From: Ectocarpus siliculosus
Taxonomy: Eukaryota > Sar > Phaeophyceae > Ectocarpales > Ectocarpaceae
Direction: 5' to 3'
DNA: 64,000 nt
Assembly (NCBI GenBank): GCA_000310025.1
Contig: FN649744.1
Span: 1,528,824-1,592,823, forward strand
Each line of letters opens with the position of its first letter. The stretch's first letter is position 1. Made by a program: the position numbers and the translations under genes. Under the pieces are notes generated by a model, which did not search any database, was not told the origin of the DNA, and saw only the letters and a list, made by a program, of their open reading frames with translations. Below are positions 35,521 through 49,000 of the stretch, piece after piece.

Positions 35521-38500
35521 ATGTATCGAAACACCAGACTCCCGCAGATGCTGTCCCAATCGCACAAGAGGGCGTTCAACACGTTTCACCATCATGTGGT
35601 ACACCACACATGTAAGCCGGACTTGGCTATCCCGCTAACGCGCTCGGCCCTAACCTCCCGTCTCGTTGGATATAACGCCTATGCCATCTCTGCCTCCCGA
35701 TCGATGGACACACACAACCTGGTTCCTGTTGCTGCTAGCCCGATGAGCGCGACACCGCCGCCACCGCCACCGGCCGCAGCAGCAGTAACACGGGCAGCCA
35801 AACCCGACGTGGCTGATGCGACCGTGGCGGGGTCGGAACGACCTCATCTCCCGCCCCCGGCGCTGGCAGCAGACGCCACTACGGCAGCAGCTCCCGGTGT
35901 CGACACGAAGGTTGACGATAAGGGTTTGCCGGCACACCTTGTGGTCCTCGGTGAGACATGCAGTGACTCGATGTTTGTCCATTTTACGTACTGCAAATGC
36001 CGCCACCATCGCGTTGTTGTGAGGGTCGGTCGAGATCAACATCGCTCCGGCGGTGGTCAACGTGTGTGTGTTCATTCAAGTGGTGTTTTTTCACCCCCCG
36101 CCTCCCCCACGCGCGCGCCTGGTAGTACCCAAGTTCTGTCTGACAAGCCATCCTCGTATGCAGGCCATGGCAATCTGCAGGACTAGGGCGGACGCCTATC
36201 GGACGCAAAAGTTGAAGTTTGTTCCTCGAACATACCAAGATTTATCCTCGAGCGTACCAAGTGTTAGCTCGAACGCCACGCCACGCCCACCTTCCCGCCG
36301 GCAACCCCGCCCCAACAAACAACTCCCCCCCAAAAAAAACAATATCTCCTTGCGCTGCCTCGCATGTACGTAGCCCACGGACTGTCCGGTACACCCGAGG
36401 ACCTAACCTATCTCAAGCAGAGCTTGGAACGGGAGGGCGGCTCCGAGATTCTGGTGCACTCGGCGAGGCGGAACGAGGGGAAGACCAAGGATGGCGTCGT
36501 CGAGGGGGGTTCGCGCTTGGCGGAGGAGGTCCGTCGGTTTGCGGAAACGACGACTGACTGTGTTTCTTTGATTGTAGGAGCGCTTGGTGCTGCTGTGTGT
36601 ATTCGTTTTGCCTCTGGTTGGAAACGGTTCTTGATCGGGGTGGGCGGCAAGAGTGCTTCCGGTGTTCGTGACGAAGACCTCGAACAAGTTTCAGAATATG
36701 ATAGGCAGGATGCGCTTGAAGTTCGAGTGTGTGGGTTCAACGTGTAGCAGCGCGTTAATGACGAAACAGACCAAGGAGGCGCAGCACAGATTGTCGGCGG
36801 CGCCTGCGGCACGACATACGGCAGATTTTCGATTCAGTTCGATTCGCATTTGCATTTTATTCCTCATGCCCACCCCCTTTCCCCCGACCGCCCCGCAGAT
36901 CCTCGAAGTGGTGCAATCCACGCCGTCCCTCTCCCGCATTAGCCTGGTGGGAAACAGCCTGGGGGGGCTGTACGTGCGGTACGCGGCGAAGCTCCTCTAC
37001 CGCGATGAGACCACCGGCGGCGACGGTGGCACCGGGGCGACGGTAGCCGGCTTGTCGCCATCGGTCTTCATGACGATCGCCACGCCGCACCTGGGCGTGC
37101 GGAGGTTCACCTACGTCCCGTTGCCCTCTCCGCTGCACTCGCTCGCCGGCGTGTTTGTCGGGAAGACCGGCCACGACCTCTTCCTCAGCAGAAAGAAAGG
37201 AGGCAGCGGCGGCGGCGGCGGCGAGGCAGGGGGCGAGGCTGCCGCGACGGCGCCAGCGGCGGCGGCGAAGGACGGCCGGGAAAACTCCCTCCTCTACAAC
37301 ATGGCCACGACCAAGGACTTCCTGCGGCCGCTGAAGGCCTTCCGGTGGCGGCGAGCCTACGCGAACCGCCGCGGGGACTTCATGGTGCCGTACGGAACGG
37401 CGGCGTTCGTCGAGCCCGATGAAGGGGACGGCTCCGACGCATCCCCTTCAGGTCGAGACGGCGCCAAGACGGGGGAGGAGGAGGAGGAGGAGCAGGACGT
37501 GTCCGAAAGCGACGCCGTCGTCTCGAGAGGCGTGTCGTCGCCACCGGATGGCGCCGCGGCCGCCCTTGCTGACGGAACGGAGTCGTTTACCTTCGCGGAT
37601 CGCTTGCTGGGCGCGAAGAACGCGGCGATCGTGGGGGTATCCCGCGTTTCCGCAGCGGGGGCGGCGGCGGCGGCGGCGGCAGCAAGGACCGACAGCGACT
37701 CAGGAGTGGGAGATAGGGCTGGCGCTGCTAAGAAGGAGGAGGCGCTCACGAGAAAGAGCATGGAGGAGGAGATGGCCGCCGGGCTGAACTCGTGCGGGTG
37801 GGAGAAGGTGAGGCTATTGTTTGTAGGATTTCTCGCATGAATGCTGCTGAAAGGACAGGCAGGAATGGCGATGCGGCGGAGAGCTTTGGGTAGCATGATC
37901 CCAACCCCCACGGTACTTGCGTTAGCCGTTGTTTTGTGTCTCGGTACGATGTCACGAACTGACAAAGAAGGTATTTACTGCTTCTTGGGTTGCGAGGTGA
38001 CGCAGGCTTACTAAGGTACACAGAACGCGCCCGCACTTAGGAACCTCTATTAATAGTTTCCGCCGAGGCTGGAGTTCTTAGTTCTGAGGGTAATGCTACG
38101 AATGGTCGCTATATAGGTTTTAGTGTGGGGGTTCTTAACCGAGCTCATCAACGGTGCTCAAGTTCTTAAATTTTGATATTTGTTTTAGTCTCAATTTTTT
38201 ATTAGCTCCTGGGTTCTTGAGTGCGGGCGCCTTCTGCATTTGTCAGCGTGTGTATCTATGGGAATCCGATGGCGGGCGCGTGAGCCCTCGTATAGGTATT
38301 ATCGATCACGCCTTCCACCCCACCGTTCGCTGCTGATGCAATGTCACGGGGGGCACGACGGGCAGGTGTCGGTGGATTTCGGCGGCGTCGCTCCCTTCTC
38401 CCACAACAAGATCTGCGCGCTGTCCAGGACAGCCATCACGACCGCCTTGTACGGGTCCGGAAGGTCGGTCGTCGACCACGCCGCCGCCTTCCTGGTGAAG

Positions 38501-38554
38501 CGCGACCGTGAGACTAACGACGATGACGACGACGATCGAGGCAACCCTTCCTGA
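35521..38554 (+). CDS. DUF676 (ROG1-type) putative serine esterase/lipase
   Basis: An alpha/beta-hydrolase predicted to cleave acyl esters of lipids. Exons: 35521-35950, 36374-36528, 36899-37807, 38366-38554; phases interlock (G|CC gives the Ala of VVLAHGLSG). Product about 560 residues if the first ATG is used. Visible family features: oxyanion motif HGLSGT (about 145-150), nucleophile elbow GNSLGG with Ser215, TPHLGV, a candidate catalytic Asp355 in RRGDFMVPYG, and a candidate catalytic His511 in FSHNKIC near the C-terminus. Two low-complexity insertions (a Gly/Ala loop around 300-325 and an acidic/Ala-rich loop around 370-480) separate the catalytic residues. The start is uncertain. The leader of about 60 residues is Arg/Ser/His-rich with few acidic residues and might be a targeting sequence, while ATGs at 35,704 and 35,743 would give shorter forms. 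Substrate unknown; yeast ROG1 acts on monoacylglycerol. Confidence 0.9.
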
Positions 38555-39261
38555 CTTCTCCTACCCCCCCCCCCCGCCGGCGATGGAGGCAACCCTTCTT
38601 GACTTCCTCTCTTCCCCCACTTGAAAGGGCATTGGTTTCGCACGACGATGGTTGAGAACTGGCTGCCTTCCGGTGGTGATGTGGCAGTATTGGCTTCTTT
38701 TGGTGGTGAACTCGTCAACGCCTATTAGTACGATATTGATGTTGACCGACAGCCAGTGAGCCCCCGGGTTCTGGTTCGGCGAAAAACTCGACAAGGAACT
38801 TTACTTCGTCGTATGTACAAGCGTAGTGTCCAAGTGAACTTTATGACGTCAAGAAACGATAGGCGGTTCTAAATATTTACTTCTTAGTGTCCGCTGACGA
38901 ACCTAAGGCTTGGCTGAACTGTTGCTACGGCGCGGCTTCTTGACCTAAGGACAATTCTACAGTTTGTCCTTTTGCCCGACTTGTCGCCGCGACGCCTGAC
39001 TTTCGTGGGCCTCAATTCTCCCCTATATGCTACCACACTGTATCGCGTGGTTGTCTGGATCATTTCATTTTCTCTTGGTTGCACACTTTTCGGAGTGCGG
39101 CTCGCCTGTGGCCACGGCAGGCGTCCGGGTCAGCTAGACGAGTACGGATGTCAAAAAGCATTAAGCACAGAGACCGGAATTTCAGCGTGGCCCATAGCAT
39201 AACAGCCAACAAACAAGCGGAACAACCAGCTAAACAACCGAAGAAAACGAAACGCCAAGCG
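38555..39261. other. Convergent 3' spacer between the esterase and D-lactate dehydrogenase
   Basis: The two stop codons face each other across 707 bp, so this holds both 3' UTRs. There is a C run at 38,567-38,577 and a short direct repeat: (gaggcaacccttc(t/c)tgactt) occurs at about 38,538 and 38,586. No coding exon seen. Confidence 0.55.
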
Positions 39262-42200
39262 TTACGCGCAGAGGACCAAGCGGCCCGTCTGGGGGTCCCT
39301 CCGATGCGCCAGCACTTTTCCCGGGTTCATAAGGCCTCCGGGATCAAGCCCCCGCTTGATGACCCTCATCGTGTGCATGGCGCCGTCTCCATGCTCCTCT
39401 GGTGACCGTTGTTGTTGTTATTGTTGTTGATAACGCCGTTGTCGTTGTGGTGGTTGTTATTGAGCGCAAGGTTTTCGTTGTTGAGTGGTCGAGCGAGGGG
39501 GCAAAGAGAACAGGCCGAGAGCGACATACGGGCGAATACGGTCGGGTGGACGGACGGGGGGGAGAGCGGGCAACGTTGGACGTCGATTCTTGCAAGACAA
39601 GGACCTAACGTCGAACGAATGAAATAAGACACGCCATGACGCTAAAAAAAACCGAAAAGGTACGCAATGGAGCTGTCTAGACACTTGATCGACCGCACGC
39701 TCAACTGCAGACCCCCCCCAGTTCATAGCTGATAATGTCAACCTTTACGTGAGGTGAATTCCTTGCCTCAGAGCGGGATCCCCGAATGGGAAGGATACAT
39801 CTATGGGGTGGGAGGGGAGAAAAGAGGTTATGTTCGGCCAAAAGCGGCTGACGACCGTATCCTGGTGAAACAACGCCACCCTATCATAGGTGCACGGAAA
39901 TTCTTCTACAAATTTCCCAAGCTTGGTAGGGCTTGGATCTCTATCAGCCTAAATTCACTTTTTCTGTCCCTGTCATTTTCATTCGCATAGCCCACCCCTT
40001 GCCCGACAGGGTCTCAAATGATGATCTCGAGCTGCAGTGCAAATCTCGTGGCGCCTCAAGAATGGTTCGGTAGGGAATTGCAACCCATGACCGGTAGGGA
40101 ATTGCAACCCATGACGCCTCCCCGAGTTTGAGCAGTTACCACCTCCTGTGGCCGACACGACCCGGCCTTGACTGTTCCTTGCACGTTTCGCCATGGGAAC
40201 GGCCGATTGAACAGCGAAAAGAAGGTCCTGCGTGCTGCGCGCCACAATCTTCCATTTTTGAATATCTGCGTTGTTTGTGGGTAATTTATTTCTTGCTGAC
40301 CTGAGTGATGCTCGAAATGTGCTGCAAAGCTCGCAAGGTAATCGTCTCTGTAGGTTGCGCGCGTTGCTACGGCAGCGAGTTGCTCGCGAATACGTAACGA
40401 CCCGCGTCTCTTGCTTTTTTGTCTGTGTCGTCATCCATGAACAACAACAGCAGTTCGAGACAAAGACTAACCACACGGACGGTCCGCCGCAAGCAAGCAT
40501 TGCATGTTGGCTGCGTACGTCATTGGGAGCTTGAGCGATAAGGTCGATGGCAGCACAATCTCTGCACTTGTGTACACACGTAGTATAGGTATGAGAACGG
40601 TCGACGCGTGTCTTGTAGACTAGAGGTGCACATCTAACACGGAAGGCAGGCGTATTGAGGTGGTTCTTCCGTGGTGCTTAGTCTCTTCTCTAGTCATGCT
40701 CATTGTTTTCGTTGTCACTGCAACAATACCACAAAAACAAAGAAAGTCCGTCCGTACATTCCGTAGTTTCGTTTGTTGCTGTCAGAGTAAACAAGGCTTC
40801 CGGTGCACCCGGCTGCTGCATGTGACCCGATGGGCGCTGCCAGGTAATGGGCGTGGCCATAATGTTTGCTGCAGCGCCTATGTGAGAGCTTCCGGGGGGT
40901 TGGAGCGGTGAGGGTGTTTTTTCTATGCTCTCTTCCGCCTCCTCGCTGAAACCTGTCGGGTTGGGGTCGGCTCTCTTTTGGTTGAATGCATATGCATTCA
41001 TATATATTTTGTATTCATTCATGCTTTGTTTTTTGGGGTCCTCCATCCGCCCACTCACCAATTAATGTTATTTTTTGTTGGCGAATGTTTTTCTCGCCAT
41101 GTATCGGGTTTGGCTGTGAGTGAGCTCGAGGGATATGGTCGACGGCAGCACACTCTCATCATGTGCATAGGAAGCAGTGCGAGGGGTTAACGCATTCCTC
41201 GTTCTCGGTAGCGATGCGCGCATCTCTGACGGCAAGCAAAATGGTACGTCAATCAACTAGGATATATATATATCATCATGATGTTCTTGTGACTGCAAAT
41301 GCAAGTTCGCCCGGGGGTATTATTTCGCTCTTGCCGAAAGCGCCGGACTAAACTACCGGTCCGCGTTCCGGTGCTCCTTCATTCGGGTGCGGTCGTGCGT
41401 ACTAGCCAGCCAGATCATCAGCGAGCACGACTAGCGAGATTGTTGAACAGCGTGAAGTAGGGAAGTTGTTGACAGCGTGGAGTCCCTCGCCACAAACAGT
41501 GCATACGCACGGATGGATGCGCGCTGCGAGAAGTGCCATTTTTTTTCTCTCCGCTGAGGGCCGGTCGAAGACTGTTTTTTTCGGGTGCGTGCGGGTCAGG
41601 GCTGGTCTTATCCACTTTGGTGCTCCCACACTTCACACCCACACCAACAGTTAGAACAGGAAGATCCAACAGTTACAACAGGAAGATCCAACAGAACTGT
41701 GGGAGTAAAATGGTGGCGGGTCCTAACCGCTTTGTATAAAAAAAACAGACCTAGAGTTTGAGTTGAGTAGTCATAACAACAAATAGGCCGTGGAGGTGTT
41801 GCGGTGCTGGTTTGCAATTGTGCGGAAATGGGTGGTTGGGGCAACGGCCAGTGGCCTCCTTAAGAACTGCGCGGGCCGGCAGTTGGGTGCGTCGATGTGG
41901 GGAGACAGGGCGGCCACGGCCAGTGAGCCCCTTGAGAGCTGGGCGGGTTGGGAACACCCTACCTTATTGCACGAACTCGATGGAAGGCTTGCACAGCCAT
42001 ATAGAAAGCGAGGGCACATACGCATATGCTGCGGTTACATCGTTGTGGCACTGGTGGCAGCTTGCTGCTGCTGCCACTTGTCGCGGTGCTGTTGGTCAGC
42101 ATGCGAGGAGGGTATCATCTTGTGCTCAAGGATTGATGGTGGAGCGTGTGTGGTGCGCGAGTTTGAAGACTGTACCTCGTGCTACATATGTTGCAACGTG

Positions 42201-42984
42201 GCGTGAAAGTGACATCAGTTGTGCACTCTTTGCCATCTTACCTCCAATAGACCGAATTTTGGTTGCCGTTGGGAACTCTGGGTTCCGTTTCGCTGAACTA
42301 TGATTTCAAATAAAATGATTTTTGAGTTATTTCAAACGTTAGTCCGGATGTTCCGGCCCAGTCTATTGCTTGCTGGAACTGCAGGTGGAAAAAAAAAAGG
42401 GTGGTCTTGTCGTTATTTCACCCAATCAAATAGAGACTTCTGTGCTGCGTCCCGTTTTAACTATTGGCGTGGGAGTGAAGTGTGGGACCGCCAATCTGGA
42501 TAAGACCAGCCCTCAGGTCGTCTCAACCGTCTTCGCGCGAAAAACCAGTCATGGTCTCCAACAACAATACTAGTCCATCTAGCAGCGGAGCAGGTACTGC
42601 TGGGTTCGTCCATGGATAGTTGTCAAGTGGAACGCGTGTTGTTGTTTTCCTTCGTTGGCGAAAAAGGTGTGTCCAGCATCACGCAAGAAAGAAAAGAAAA
42701 AAACAAGCTTGGGACTAGCACGCCGACGATATTCGTCGGCTTGCTTTTGAAACAATATGGGTGTTGCTGCGTTGCTTGAGCCCGACTCTGACAAGCAACG
42801 AGGTGCACATTGGCACGAGGAACAATCGAGGTGGGCCAACCGTCCAAATCGGTGTGTTGTTCTGCTACTGCTGTTATGCACAAGTGGCGAGAAGCTCCCC
42901 GTTGTTGGCACACGACCGTAGATGATTGAACCTAGGATAACTAACTCGCCTAGGTCACTCGCGACAAGTCACGACAACGAAGGC

Positions 42985-43031
<47 letters not shown>

Positions 43032-46000
43032 AACTGCAACAGCAATAAAGCAACCGGCAAATGACCTCACCAGGCAAGTACTTGATCTTCCCGACACCCA
43101 CTCCGTGCTCGCCCGTGCAAGTGCCCTCCATCTCAAGCGCCTTGTGCACCATGAAGGAGCTCAGCCGGTCGGCCTCGGCGACGTCGGCGGGGTTGGTCCT
43201 GTCGAACATTATCAGCGCGTGGAAGTTTCCGTCTCCCTGCAGCGACGAGAAGAAAACATCGAAGCAAAAAGAAAACAAGAAGACGGATGTTGTTGAGCAC
43301 TGCTGTACAGAGGAAACAGAAGTACACGAAAAAAACACATAATTCTTGATGAATGTACATGTTCTACCAACAAGTGAAACCAATGCAAAACACGCACGAG
43401 AGAAAATGCGAAGCTTCAACAAGTAGTAAGACCCCGATTTTGGGAACAAAATCTTGTCGACAAATCTTGATCTTGGCCAAGATCTGTCAGTTTCACGATT
43501 TATGGGAACAAAATATTCCGATATATCTTGGCCAAGATTTCTCGAGGCCCGAAATCTGCCCTTTCGAACAAATCTTGACCCAAGATTTGTCAAGTCGAGC
43601 CTTCCGACAAATCTTGAGGCGGCGTAATAAATCTTGCCTCAGTGCGGCGCGATCACCGAAGGTCAGTCAACCTAATCGTCCATAACGCCATGAAATCTGC
43701 ACGTGGCACACTCGCAAGGGTCTCTAACGCACCGTGGCGTCACTGTGTCGGCGCCACGGGCGCCGACAGCGAACGAAAACAACCAAGGCGCGCGAAAAAA
43801 AAGCGTATTTGCCCTGACTCGTTCCACGTGCGTCATCACCAGTCTGTGGAGGGACCGCTCAAAGAGTAGTTTATTTTGAAGTAGAAAAATAGAGGAGGAG
43901 GAACGTTTTGCCAACACTGCTCTGTCGTGTGCGACGCTTCTATCTGTTCATCGAATCACCCCACACCCAATCCGTTTGCACCCGAGCCAAATCCGTGGGT
44001 GCAGATGACAGTGCCGAAGGTTTGACCTCGGTACGCCTGCTACATCATGAGATACGTGCATGGGTGTCATCGGCCTCGGGTTGATGCACTTTCTTGTCAG
44101 TTGGACAGCAATGGAACAGTTTTGTTTCTCCGCTTGAGATGAGCTCGTGGGCAACGGATTCAATTTTGCACCCCAGGTAGGCGCCCATCGCTAGTATCCA
44201 CCCACAGTGTTGAGGCAATACAGCTGGGGGAGGGATGCCCCTTCTACAACTGCGTCATGCTCCCTTTTCGCCACACCTTGGCATTTTCTGTGGACCAAGT
44301 GGCCGTTGTGCCTTTTTCAACTTCAAGCAGAAGAGAGGAACAACACGCCGCATTTTCAACATTCAAGATATTTCCCCCATAAATCGCGATACTGCAAATC
44401 TTCGCGGAGATATATTGTGAGCAAATCTTGGGTCAAAATGCCAAGATATAATTGCAAGATTATGTTTCCATAAAGAAGGGTCTAATACTTGAAGGAGGCA
44501 AGGGACCGCATAAAGCAATTATTGACGGCATCAAACGAAAACGACAGTTTTCCTGTTGGACACGAACCGTATCAGTCTGTTGTCGGGCAAAGCACAGCGC
44601 CAACCAAACCGTACGAAAATAGAAAATGGTAGTACCGGTCGACACGTTTCACGGAGGCGTGGGGAGCTGTTCGGGAAAAAACACGCTAGACAACTTCTGG
44701 GGACAGTTCCGCCGCATCCGCGTCGATTCTTCACACGTCATTTGCTTGCCGCGTGACCACACGCGCGTTTGCACCCGCCACTAAAAAAAATACACGACAA
44801 AGAACGACCGCGGCATTCCGTGTCGTGACCCGTGTTCCGTGTTGCGTCCGCGGGGTGGCTAGCCGACCGGCCTGTCCCTTTGTTTTTCTTAATATAACAC
44901 AACAATATATCCATCTCTATCCACTATCCATAGAAAAGGGACTATAGGATAAATTGGTAATGAATTCATAGCACCAGCGGAGCACTAACAATGTTTTTCT
45001 TTTCTTTCTCTCTTACCGCGTGGGCGACGATGGGCGCGGGAAGTCGGGAGGCGTCGAGCTCCCTCTTGCTCTGCCCGATGAGGTCCGATAGCCGAGATAC
45101 CGGCACGCAGACGTCGGTGGTCATGCACTCCAGCTCCGGGTAGAGGCCCATCAGGGACCACAGCGCTTCCTTGCGCTGTCGCCACAGCTCTCGGCACTCC
45201 TTTTGTTTTGTTGGGGGGTGGGGGGTGGGAGGGGGGGTCTCGTCGTTGCGGCTTTTTCTGCCAAAGCATAATGGTGCAGTTTTCGCTGACATCGTTGACC
45301 CCGAGGTACATTGGTAGCACTACGAGGACGGAGGAGGGGGGGGCGTATTTGCTGACCAACCAGACAAGTTGGGGGGGGGCGGGGGGGGGGAGAAGACGGC
45401 CAGACTTTAAGTGTGAGTGGCGCGGGACGCCAGCCAGCTACAGGAAACACATCGGCGAAACGGTCAGCGCGTCCAAAACTATACTTGCGTCCGCACAAAG
45501 TGCACAGGGGCCGAGAGCACGTACGCAGGCAAATGCGTTTATTGCCTTTTGCTTTTTCGATGCGGAATCGCCCCCTCATCGGCAGGCCGACACCCATAAA
45601 AAACATTCCAGGTACTTGTACAGCATTCCGTAAAAAAGAAGAACTATACAAAATTCGCGTGAATGACGTTTTCCGAACCCAACAGCATGGTCAGCAGTGA
45701 CGGTTTCGTTCTTGGCACTAACCTCCGGGTTGGTGGCGACGTGAGGCTTCCCGCCCCCCCTCTTCTTGGCCAGCGCCAGAACGGCCCTCTGGGCGTCCGC
45801 AACACTACCCGGCGACTCGCCCTGTACATGTGGTGTGCAAGAACCGCCGAGGGTTGCACGGGACCCGCCAAAAAAATACAACACCGCAAGGTTAGAACCG
45901 GGGGGGGGGGGGGGNNNNNNNNNNNNNNNNNNNNNNNNNNNNNNNNNNNNNNNNNNNNNNNNNNNNNNNNNNNNNNNNNNNNNNNNNNNNNNNNNNNNNN

Positions 46001-49000
46001 NNNNNNNNNNNNNNGCGCTAGAAGAGAGCCAGGAGGGGGGGGGGGGGGGGGGGGGGTTGGTCATTCTGTCTCTCGATCGGCACGTCGATGATTTCCATTG
46101 TTCGCTGAACCCGTCGGGTCGCTTTGGGGTGGTCGGTCTAACAGTGCCACGTCGTCGGATCCTACCACCGGCTGGGTAACTCACGAGAGCGACAAACGGC
46201 CGTGAAACCGGCTTCTCCACTCCCACTCCCTCACCGACAGCTCGAACAGGAGGGTGGTAGCTTCCCGGTGCCTGGTGTTGTTGGCCTTGTTGAGCACCTG
46301 CACCATGGTATCGTCCAGGAGCTCGGCGCGACCGATCTGGATCCCCGCCTGAGTGACACGTAAGAGAAGAAAAAAACATGAGCACGAAGAGGAACATAAG
46401 AATGACAACACTTCGACACACATGGAATATATATCGAAAACGGCCGATTTTGAATGTAAAAGCATTTTGCTGTTGAAAGCATATCCGTCGTTGCACATGT
46501 AGAACAACAAAGGCCGACCACGCCTGTCTACCAGCAACATCAGAACCGTGTGTGATAAAACCTATCCACGGACGTAACCATGACTCCCCCCCCCCCCCCC
46601 CCCCCGGATTACAAAAAAAAAAAAAAATACTAATCAAGCAACCCATCAAACCCTACTAAAAAAAACAATAATGTTGAAACAAAAATATAAAATACAAGGG
46701 GGTCGGGGACGCGGGGGGGTACCGCCCCCCTCGTACCCCGTTTGAGAGTCGATGCGCATACCAACGAACGGTATAACCTATTTCGGTGATGAGGTGAGCT
46801 ACAATGCAGTTTTTTACAAATTTGAAACACGTACCAAGTGGGACGGGTGTTCGTTACAGCAAAAGAACGATAGACGCAGGTTCGACGTCGAGAGAAGCGT
46901 GCGTCATCATGCTCTCATGCTCTCCGTATACACTTAGGCTACCGGCTTCTCTGAAACAAATTGACAATTGTTGAACAAAGGTTGAAGCTTGTGGCGCACA
47001 CCCTGCTGTATGTGTGTGCACCTGTCTGTCTGTGTGTGTGCAAGTGTGGCATGTACCATGTAGCTATTTTAGCCGTGAGACTACAGCAACATACAGCAGT
47101 CATCGTTTCGCACACATACACACACCGTGTCGTCCTCCCGACTACAGCAGAGAGATCCAGCACACAGAACTGATGAGAGACATGAGCAAAATGCATGTGA
47201 TACGTGCTCCGAGTTCCGAGAGCCAGTTGCCGTCTTCCGTCTTCTCATTTATTTCCGGAAGAAATTATTCTCGGAATATCCTGCAAGTTGCCGTTCCTTT
47301 GACATTTTTGGTAGAGATGAGATGCTTGCCCGCGCGGTCGCACGTACATATTGCAAGTTAGCAGTGTTGCACAGCAGTCCCTAGCACACGATGGGAACAT
47401 GATGGATGGTGCATAAAGCGCTTACGTACCATTTCGTAGTAAGCAGACATGTGCGGGCTATGCATATGTGGTTGCTACATTCATTATAGACATGTTCCGA
47501 GTTTTGTGATAACTTCAAGTTCCCAAAAATACCCCGAAGACAGTTCCGTCCAGTAAGATCGCTTGTTCTTTACAGTCCCGAGCGGAGGGGTCCGAGGTGG
47601 AGACACAGGTGCGACGACGTGGTTTTGACCCGTCCCGCCGGCGCGGGCAGCTCGCTGAGAGAGGGCGTCCCGCGGTCTCCGCGGAGAAGGAGGGCGAGCG
47701 GCGGCCCCTGCGTCGCGGTCCGCGATTCGACGCTATCGTACCGAGTTGAGAGTAGGCGCAATCCCGCCGCTTCTCTCGGAGGGGCCGCTGCGAGGCCTGC
47801 GGTGCGCCCTCAGCCTGAGCTAAAATTCCCTACCTCTAGTGTGCGTACATTACAAAAAATAAAACATGCCTCACCGCGAGAGTGTCTTGCACCGTCTTAG
47901 CCGCCGCGTCGATCGAGTCGAACGAAACTCGCACCGAGTTGGAGTATGCCGGGATCTTGTGGATCTTCAGAGTCACCTCCGTGATGATCCCTGCGCAACG
48001 ACCACAGGAGCGAAGCACAACAAGCGACGTTTTGGCGGCCGTGGCGATGGCGAGTGTTGTTGTAGTGGCGATTGATTTGAACAGAGCGGTGGTCGATGGG
48101 CGGTTGTGCACTTGGTGCTGCACCTCATACGTACAAGCTCCTGCGTGTGATCTGTCTGCTTGCCTCTATGGATGTATCTCCCTCCTCCGTCTCCCGGTGT
48201 ATGTCACTTTTTCGTTCGTTCACAGCATACTTCGCATATACCCCCCTCTCTAACGCGATATCCCCCTCTTTCCCCATCGTCTCACCGAGGGTGCCCTCGC
48301 TGCCCACAAACAGCCGCGTCAGGTCGTACCCGGCCGAGCTCTTCTTGGCCCTGCTAGACGTCTTCACCTCCTGACCGTCCGCCAGGACCACCGTCATGCT
48401 CAAGACGTTGTCCTTCATCGTGCCGTAGCTGTCCCGGTTCCCGCGACAGACGGCGGCGGAGGGAGGCACAAAAAAAATCGGGCAGTGTGGGCTCTTTACA
48501 GCATCAGTGACTACTTTTACAACCTGGATGGCCTTGAAAATCTACTCCTGTTTGTCGCCATGAACGCGAGAGGCTGGTTCTACCTCCCCCGTCCGCGGCG
48601 CTACTCACAAGTTCGTCTCCTTTCACAGTACAGGACGGAAGGGCGAAAAAAAGAAAAACCTAAATCTACTGTTGTGCGTGCGTGCCCCGCAAGGTGCTTC
48701 GAGAGAGGGCGATAAGCAAGTACAGTACATACCGAACGGCGGTGGAGCCCGAACAGCTGCAAGAACACATGCCTCCGAGAGACGCACCCGGCCCTGGGTC
48801 GAGGGGAAACCACATCCCGTGCTCCTTGAGCATCTCGTTCAGCTCCAGGTACCCTGCGGGAAAAAAGTAACAGAAAGAACAATGAAAACAAGCACGTGTG
48901 CGCGCACACACAAGGCATGGTCTCTTTCTTGTAGCTTTCTTGACGAAATTTCAATGGTCAGCTGGTTGTGCACAGCGCGGTCGACGCCACTTGGATTGAG

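Noticed and set aside
45576-46649. Long minus-strand frame running through the N gap
   Set aside because: Open only because the N block has no stops; two LDHD exons lie in it and are separated by proper splice sites.
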